Origin: an uncultured Azospirillum sp.
GTDB lineage: Bacteria > Pseudomonadota > Alphaproteobacteria > Azospirillales > Azospirillaceae
Assembly: GCF_946480385.1 (NCBI RefSeq)
Contig: NZ_CAMLJP010000007.1
Location: 33,835 to 97,834 of the forward strand
Reading direction: 5' to 3'
Length of the DNA: 64,000 nt
A program made the translations under genes and the position numbers. Below the pieces are notes generated by a model. The model worked only from the letters and a program-made list of their open reading frames with translations. It was not told the DNA's origin and did no database searches. Shown one piece after another: positions 58,928 through 64,000 of the stretch. Each line of letters starts with the position of its first letter. Position 1 is the first letter of the stretch.

Positions 58928-59985
58928 CACCGGCGCTCGTCCCCGCGTGCGCCGGCCAGCGGCGGGTGGTTGCCCGGCGCGCGCAGCGACAGGTAGCTCA
59001 TGCGCTTGGCCTCGCGGCGGCCATGGGTGACGGTGTCCAGGATCAGGCCGCAGGTCAGGCTGAGGAAGGCCAGCAGCATCAGCCCGGTGGCGAGCAGGGC
59101 GGTGGGGAAACGCGGGACCAGCCCGGTCTCGAAATAGGTCGCGATCACCGGCACGCCCAGGATCATCGACAGCAGGGCCAGCAGCCCGAAGGCGGCGGAG
59201 AAGAAGGGCAGCGGCCGCTCCTCCTTCACCAGGATGATGATAGTGCGCAGGATGCGGATGCCGTCGCGGATGGTGTTCAGCTTGCTGTGCGACCCGGGCG
59301 GACGGTCCTTGTAGGGGGTCTTCACCTCGGCGATCGGCATGCGCAGCTCCAGCGCATGGACGGTCAGCTCCGTTTCGGTTTCGAAACCGCTGGCCAGCGC
59401 CGGGAAGGACTTCACGAAGCGGCGGGAGAACACCCGGTAGCCCGACAGCATGTCGCCGATGCGGCTGCCGAAGATCTTGGCGACCATGCCGGTCAGCACG
59501 AGGTTGCCGAAGCGGTGGCCGGGGCGATAGGCGGCGACGATCTCCGTCACCCGCGCACCGTTGACCATGTCCAACTGCTCGTCCCACAGGCGCTTGACCA
59601 GTTCCGGGGCGCTCGGGGCGTGATAGGTGTCGTCGCCGTCGACCAGCACATACACGTCCGCCTCGATGTCGGCGAACATGCGGCGCATGACGTTGCCCTT
59701 GCCCTGCAGCGGCTCGCGACGGACCACCGCGCCCGCGGCGCGCGCGACCTCCACCGTCCGGTCCTTCGAGTTGTTGTCGTAGACATAGACGATGGCGTCG
59801 GGCAGGGCCGCGCGGAAGTCCTGCACCACCTTGCCGATCGCCGCCTCCTCGTTGTAGCAGGGGATCAGCACCGCGACGGTGGGGGCCGGGCCGGCCTGCA
59901 CAGCAGCCGCCGGCGTTCCGGACGCGTCGGCGGCCGGGGGCAAGGCGGGGTGGTCGGCAGGGCGGTCGAGGGTCGATACGGTCAT
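58927..59985 (-). CDS. Family 2 glycosyltransferase with membrane helices
   Basis: 352 residues: GT-A fold with VAVLIPCYNEEAAIGKV, VYDNNSKDRT, the metal-binding VLVDGDDTYH, and a SGYRVFSRRFVKSFP loop, then two membrane helices at the C-terminus. It resembles dolichol-phosphate-mannose-synthase-like enzymes that charge polyprenyl phosphate. Coupled to the GtrA gene. Confidence 0.92.
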   Translation of the reverse strand: MTVSTLDRPADHPALPPAADASGTPAAAVQAGPAPTVAVLIPCYNEEAAIGKVVQDFRAALPDAIVYVYDNNSKDRTVEVARAAGAVVRREPLQGKGNVMRRMFADIEADVYVLVDGDDTYHAPSAPELVKRLWDEQLDMVNGARVTEIVAAYRPGHRFGNLVLTGMVAKIFGSRIGDMLSGYRVFSRRFVKSFPALASGFETETELTVHALELRMPIAEVKTPYKDRPPGSHSKLNTIRDGIRILRTIIILVKEERPLPFFSAAFGLLALLSMILGVPVIATYFETGLVPRFPTALLATGLMLLAFLSLTCGLILDTVTHGRREAKRMSYLSLRAPGNHPPLAGARGDERR

Positions 59986-60055
59986 GGCGCTGGCTTCTGG
60001 CTGGGGACGGGACAGGCACGGCTGTCAGCGGCGATAAACAGCACAAACCCGCCGA

Positions 60056-61726
60056 TTATTCCACTGTCTCCCGATTTCCGCCCACCCGGTCGACGGCGCA
60101 GAGGTTCAGCGTCTCGCCCAGATTGTTGGGAATCGGACGGCAGCGCTGCGGGTCGAGCCGCAGGCCGAGCAGTTCCGTCGCCTTCGCCGCGCCAGCCGTG
60201 TCGGGGATGGTGCTCAGCATTAGGAAGGGGCCGCGGTGGGACGCCACCTTGTCCTTCAGGATGGCGAGATAGCCGTTGCCGACCGAATCCGGCTGCAGGA
60301 AGTTCGATTGGATGCGCACGAAGGTGACGCGCGGCGGGAAGGACGGAATGACGTGCGAGATGGCCCAATAGCCGGCCATCAGCACCATGGTGTCGTCCGG
60401 ATCCTCGATGGGCGGCACCTCCGCCGTCACCCATTTGTCCGCCCAGGCGACGCGCCCCCAGTCGGCCGGCTGCACCGTCACCTGCACCAGCGCCAGCAAC
60501 GCCACCGCCAGCCCGATGCGCAGCCGGCGCGTCAGCGGCAGCAGCCCGACCGCCATCACCAGCCCCAGCGGCGCCAGCATCTCCAGCGGCACCAGATAGC
60601 GGTAGATGCAGAACATCACCACCCACAGCGCATAGGTGACGCTCAGCGCCGTCAGCAGGAACCGCGTCGCCGGTGCCTCACTCAGCCAGTCGTTCCGCTT
60701 CCCCATCGATCGGCTGATAACCGCGCAGACGAACCCGACCGGCACCAAAACGAACAGCGCCAGCACCCGCAGGTCGAACCACGGCACCTCGCCCACCGTC
60801 AGGGGATGGAAGGTGAAGACGAATGGGAAGAGCAGCCGCTGCCACAGGCCGGGCGGGAAGAAGCTGACATTGACGTAGTCGGAGATGGCGGCGAAGGGCG
60901 ACCGGAAGATGTGGTTCATGTGCGGGAAGACCGGGTTCCCGTAATCGTGCCACAGATGCGCCATCCACAGGCCGCCGCCCAAGGTCAGCCCGACCAGCAC
61001 GCCGATGCCGAAGAAGAAGGCCAGCCACAGCCGCCGCCACGGCCGGGTGGGCAGGGCCAGGAAGCCCAGGCACAGCCCGACCGCATAGATCACCGTCGGA
61101 TTCTTCAGCCCCATCGCCGCCCCGGCAAGCAGACCGGCCGCCGCGACGCGGGCGAAGCTGGGCAGCGGCCGGCCGTCCAGGATGCCGGGCAGGCTGGCGG
61201 CGACGACCACAGCCGCGCCCAGCACGCCCAGGCTGACCACATTGTCCTGAAAGGTGGTGCCGATCAGCCCCAGCGTCCCGCCGCCCAGCCCGCCCATCAC
61301 AGCCAGCGCCACCGCAATCAACGTCCGTTTCATATCCGGAACGTTCCGCAGACAAAATGATGCAAGCAGGTACAGCAGCGACAGGTTGATCCCCTGCAGC
61401 GTCCCCCAAAGAAAGCCGGCCACCCGCGCCGGCAGATGGGTCGCCAACCAATAGAAGGGCACGTCGAGGAAGGGGCTATAGAAGCTCGGCATCTGCGCCA
61501 CGAGCAGATCGCGTCCGATCCGCCCGGTCAGCATCGCATAGCCGTTGTACCAATGGTAATTGCGCAGGTCCCAGTTCGCGTCCATGCCGAAGGCCAGCGT
61601 CAGCAGACCATAGGCCGGCGGAGCCAGCAGCAGGAAGGCAATGCCGATCAGGCGGGCACGGCGATCCAGTGGGCCATCCGATGGGCGATCTGACGGGTGA
61701 TCTACGCGGGAGGCGGCTATCGGCAT
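60056..61726 (-). CDS. Polytopic membrane protein, probable lipid-sugar glycosyltransferase
   Basis: 556 residues with about 10-12 membrane helices. The first outer loop has [19 protein letters not shown], including an Asp of the GT-C type, and later a short soluble C-terminal part. It looks like a GT-C glycosyltransferase of the kind using polyprenyl-phosphate sugars, fitting its two downstream neighbours. The exact sugar and acceptor are unknown. ATG at 61726 (MPIAASRVD) is likely; the frame extends to 61888. Confidence 0.82.
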   Translation of the reverse strand: MPIAASRVDHPSDRPSDGPLDRRARLIGIAFLLLAPPAYGLLTLAFGMDANWDLRNYHWYNGYAMLTGRIGRDLLVAQMPSFYSPFLDVPFYWLATHLPARVAGFLWGTLQGINLSLLYLLASFCLRNVPDMKRTLIAVALAVMGGLGGGTLGLIGTTFQDNVVSLGVLGAAVVVAASLPGILDGRPLPSFARVAAAGLLAGAAMGLKNPTVIYAVGLCLGFLALPTRPWRRLWLAFFFGIGVLVGLTLGGGLWMAHLWHDYGNPVFPHMNHIFRSPFAAISDYVNVSFFPPGLWQRLLFPFVFTFHPLTVGEVPWFDLRVLALFVLVPVGFVCAVISRSMGKRNDWLSEAPATRFLLTALSVTYALWVVMFCIYRYLVPLEMLAPLGLVMAVGLLPLTRRLRIGLAVALLALVQVTVQPADWGRVAWADKWVTAEVPPIEDPDDTMVLMAGYWAISHVIPSFPPRVTFVRIQSNFLQPDSVGNGYLAILKDKVASHRGPFLMLSTIPDTAGAAKATELLGLRLDPQRCRPIPNNLGETLNLCAVDRVGGNRETVE

Positions 61727-62021
61727 CGGAACGGGACAACCTTGCTGTTGGGCGGTATTGTCCTTAGGTGGCGGTCGCGCTCTCCGCAAGGGGAATGCCG
61801 GTTCCGGCGCTGCGTTTCGGGGTCCGCAATCGGGCCGGACCGGGACGATCCTTGGTCGTTCACGCAACAAAGATGCGCGACAGTGCATTGGCGCATGCCT
61901 GTTCGCTCATTGCGTGCCGGGAAAAGGGCAAGCTTCCTCTGGCAATGGCTTGTTCGGTCTGCTATTCACCACGCTCTGCATGCGCACGCTTGCGCCTTCT
62001 TGCGCGACAGGATTTCTGGCG
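61727..62021. other. Divergent region between membrane protein and leuD
   Basis: About 295 bases with no confident gene; holds the promoters of both flanking units. The leuD frame stays open upstream but the extra residues (Cys/Ala/Arg rich) are not conserved in type. Confidence 0.5.
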
Positions 62022-62633
62022 ATGGAAAAGTTCACGGTTCTCACCGGCGTTGCGGCGCCGCTGCCGATGATCAATGTCGATACCGATATGATCATCCCGA
62101 AGCAGTTCCTGAAGACCATCAAGCGGACGGGGCTTGGCAAGCATCTGTTCGACGAGATGCGTTACACCCCCGACGGGCAGGAGATCCCGGACTTCGTCCT
62201 GAACAAGCCGGCCTACCGCAAGGCCAGCATCCTGGTTTCCGGCGACAATTTCGGCTGCGGCTCCTCGCGTGAGCATGCGCCGTGGGCGCTGGCCGACTTC
62301 GGCATCCGCTGCATCATCGCCCCCAGCTTCGCCGACATCTTCTACAACAACTGTTTCAAGAACGGCATCCTGCCGATCAAGTTGCCGAAGGAGCAGGTGG
62401 ACCTGCTGCTCGACGACGCGTCGCGCGGGTCGAACGCCGTCATCTCGGTCGACCTTGAGAAGCAGACCATCACCGGCCCGGACGGTGGCACCATCTCCTT
62501 CGAGCTGGACCCCTTCCGCAAGCATTGCCTGCTGAACGGCCTGGACGATATCGGCCTGACGCTGCAGCAGGCGGCCCATATCGACGGGTACGAGGGCAAG
62601 CAGCGCGCCGGCCAGCCGTGGATGTGGGGCTGA
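62022..62633 (+). CDS. leuD: 3-isopropylmalate dehydratase small subunit
   Basis: Leucine pathway enzyme subunit of 203 residues. [19 protein letters not shown] and [21 protein letters not shown] are diagnostic. ATG 62022 begins MEKF as usual. No leuC in the window; leuB follows after 73 bases. Confidence 0.96.
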   Translation: MEKFTVLTGVAAPLPMINVDTDMIIPKQFLKTIKRTGLGKHLFDEMRYTPDGQEIPDFVLNKPAYRKASILVSGDNFGCGSSREHAPWALADFGIRCIIAPSFADIFYNNCFKNGILPIKLPKEQVDLLLDDASRGSNAVISVDLEKQTITGPDGGTISFELDPFRKHCLLNGLDDIGLTLQQAAHIDGYEGKQRAGQPWMWG

Positions 62634-62706
62634 CCGCCCGCCCATCCTCCCCCGATCTCCTCAACTTCTGTCTTCTTGACGTCTGATATTTGGGAGTGCG
62701 CCCGCC

Positions 62707-63822
62707 ATGGCCGCCAATAAGAAGCTTCTGTTCCTCCCCGGTGACGGTATCGGCCCGGAGGTGATGCGCCAGGTTCGCCGGGTCATCGACTGGATGGACC
62801 GCAAGCGCAAGATCACCTTCGACGTGTCCGAAGGCCTGGTCGGCGGCGCGGCCATCGAGGCCCACGGCGTTCCGCTGTCCGACGCCACGCTGGCCGAGGC
62901 GCTGGCGGTGGACGCGGTGATGCTGGGCGCCGTCGGCGGCCCGAAGTGGGACAACCCCAGCGACTACACCAAGCGTCCGGAAGCCGGCCTGCTGACCCTG
63001 CGCAAGGAACTGGGCCTGTTCGCCAACCTGCGCCCGGCCGTGGTGTTCGACGCGCTGGTCGACGCCTCGACCCTGAAGGCCGACGTCATCCGCGGCCTGG
63101 ACATCCTGATCGTCCGCGAGCTGACCGGCGGCGTCTATTTCGGTGAGCCGCGCGGCATCACCGACATCGGCAACGGCGAGCGCCGCGGCGTCAACACCCA
63201 GGTCTACACCACGTCGGAAATCCGCCGCGTCGCCCGCGTCGCGTTCGAGCTGGCCCGCAAGCGCGGCAACAAGCTGTGCTCGATGGAAAAGGCGAACGTC
63301 ATGGAATCCGGCCTGCTGTGGCGGCAGGAAGTGACCAAGCTGCACCAGGAAGAGTTCCAGGACGTCGAGCTGAGCCACATGTATGCCGACAACGGCGCCA
63401 TGCAGCTGCTGAAGAACCCGAAGCAGTTCGACGTGATCGTCACCGACAACCTGTTCGGGGACATCCTGTCGGACGAGGCGGCGATGATGACCGGCTCGCT
63501 CGGCATGCTGCCGTCGGCCTCGCTGGGCGCCCCGGATGCCAACGGCAACCGCAAGGCCCTGTACGAGCCGGTGCATGGCTCCGCCCCGGACATCGCCGGC
63601 CGCGATCTGGCCAACCCCTGCGCGACCCTGCTGTCCTTCGCGATGTGCCTGCGTTACTCGTTCAATTTGGACGAGGACGCCAAGCTGATCGAGCGGGCCA
63701 TCCAGAACGTGCTGGGCGGCGGCATGCGCACGGCCGACATCATGGCCCCGGGCATGGCGCGCTGCTCCACCACCGTCATGGGCGATTCGATCCTGCGCGA
63801 GCTGGACAAGCTGGCGTCCTGA
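62707..63822 (+). CDS. leuB: 3-isopropylmalate dehydrogenase
   Basis: 371 residues. NAD-dependent oxidative decarboxylase: [67 protein letters not shown] (in parts) and [12 protein letters not shown]. Followed at once by a strong terminator. Confidence 0.97.
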   Translation: MAANKKLLFLPGDGIGPEVMRQVRRVIDWMDRKRKITFDVSEGLVGGAAIEAHGVPLSDATLAEALAVDAVMLGAVGGPKWDNPSDYTKRPEAGLLTLRKELGLFANLRPAVVFDALVDASTLKADVIRGLDILIVRELTGGVYFGEPRGITDIGNGERRGVNTQVYTTSEIRRVARVAFELARKRGNKLCSMEKANVMESGLLWRQEVTKLHQEEFQDVELSHMYADNGAMQLLKNPKQFDVIVTDNLFGDILSDEAAMMTGSLGMLPSASLGAPDANGNRKALYEPVHGSAPDIAGRDLANPCATLLSFAMCLRYSFNLDEDAKLIERAIQNVLGGGMRTADIMAPGMARCSTTVMGDSILRELDKLAS

Positions 63823-63842
63823 TCTCCCAATCGTGCCTTAAG

Positions 63843-63876
63843 AAAAAGCCCCCGTCCGCAAGGACGGGGGCTTTTT
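63843..63876 (+). terminator. Terminator after leuB
   Basis: 15-base-pair perfect stem AAAAAGCCCCCGTCC / GGACGGGGGCTTTTT with loop GCAA. Symmetric A/T arms allow use from both sides, including the convergent gene at the right edge. Confidence 0.93.
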
Positions 63877-63911
63877 CGTCTGCACGATTCATAGCGTTTC
63901 AATCGCCCCTG

Positions 63912-64000
63912 TCAGTCGCCGCCTGCCGGGCGGTCGGCAGACCGTCCGCCATGGCTCGCCTGTCCGCCCTTGCGGCCGGCTTCCGCCGCCAGCGAGGGGT
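63912..64000 (-). CDS. C-terminal end of a KGG-motif stress protein (partial)
   Basis: Minus-strand frame ending in TGA (63912-63914) encodes AAEAGRKGGQASHGGRSADR, then PAGGD, the last 28 or so residues. The AGRKGGQASHGG pattern is that of the short hydrophilic KGG (GsiB/Con-10-like) stress proteins. The N-terminal part lies beyond the window. Confidence 0.72.
   Translation of the reverse strand, partial: PSLAAEAGRKGGQASHGGRSADRPAGGD

Overview
The window looks like chromosomal DNA of a free-living, microaerobic nitrogen-fixing alphaproteobacterium of the genus Azospirillum or a very close Rhodospirillales relative. The signs are very high GC with strong third-position GC, a nifHDK / nifENX-fdxB cluster with NifA and sigma-54 sites, a draT-draG pair for reversible ADP-ribosylation of NifH, a soluble two-PAS chemoreceptor of the AerC type inside the nif cluster, a split b/b' ATP synthase operon and many chemoreceptors. 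I cannot resolve the species from sequence alone.

Layout. 1-10.3 kb: a tungstate permease, FdhD, MobA, two DUF3305/DUF3306-type proteins, a TorD-like chaperone, a small Tat-leader protein and a three-subunit membrane-bound formate dehydrogenase with a Cys (not Sec) active site; then a class II aldolase. 10.3-20.3 kb: a sensor kinase, an extradiol-type dioxygenase, the F0 operon atpI-B-E-F'-F (all on the minus strand, with a recognisable promoter and terminator), a Sco1 protein, a hemerythrin-tailed chemoreceptor and phoH. 20.3-36.3 kb: minCDE, an FG-GAP/ASPIC protein, a PAS + chemoreceptor pair, an unusual soluble signalling-hairpin/Cache protein, and housekeeping genes (dipeptide epimerase, pterin dehydratase, uracil-DNA glycosylase, methyltransferase, CHAP protein, ubiA, a lone receiver, rsmE, gshA).

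36.4-51.7 kb is the nitrogen-fixation region. On the minus strand are nifH-nifD-nifK and, separately, nifE-nifN-nifX-(DUF269)-(DUF683)-fdxB. Each unit has a -24/-12 promoter and a TGT-N10-ACA activator site that can be read directly. The aerC-like gene and an unknown exported protein lie between the two units. An unknown 436-residue protein lies beyond nifH, followed on the plus strand by draT, draG and an ArsC-like nitrogenase-associated gene.

51.8-64 kb: a class II glutamine amidotransferase, azoR, amn, ftsY, mtaB, dapF, a GtrA / GT2 / polytopic membrane protein group for glycan work, leuD, leuB, and at the right edge the end of a KGG-repeat stress protein that is cut by the window. No tRNA, rRNA, CRISPR array, insertion sequence or prophage was seen. 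Many long open frames opposite real genes are GC-driven shadows. The most interesting items are the oxygen/redox sensing layer around nitrogen fixation (AerC-like receptor, hemerythrin receptor, DraT/DraG), the soluble receptor with reversed domain order at 27.2-28.3 kb, two unknown genes inside the nif region, and an orphan minus-strand terminator upstream of phoH.
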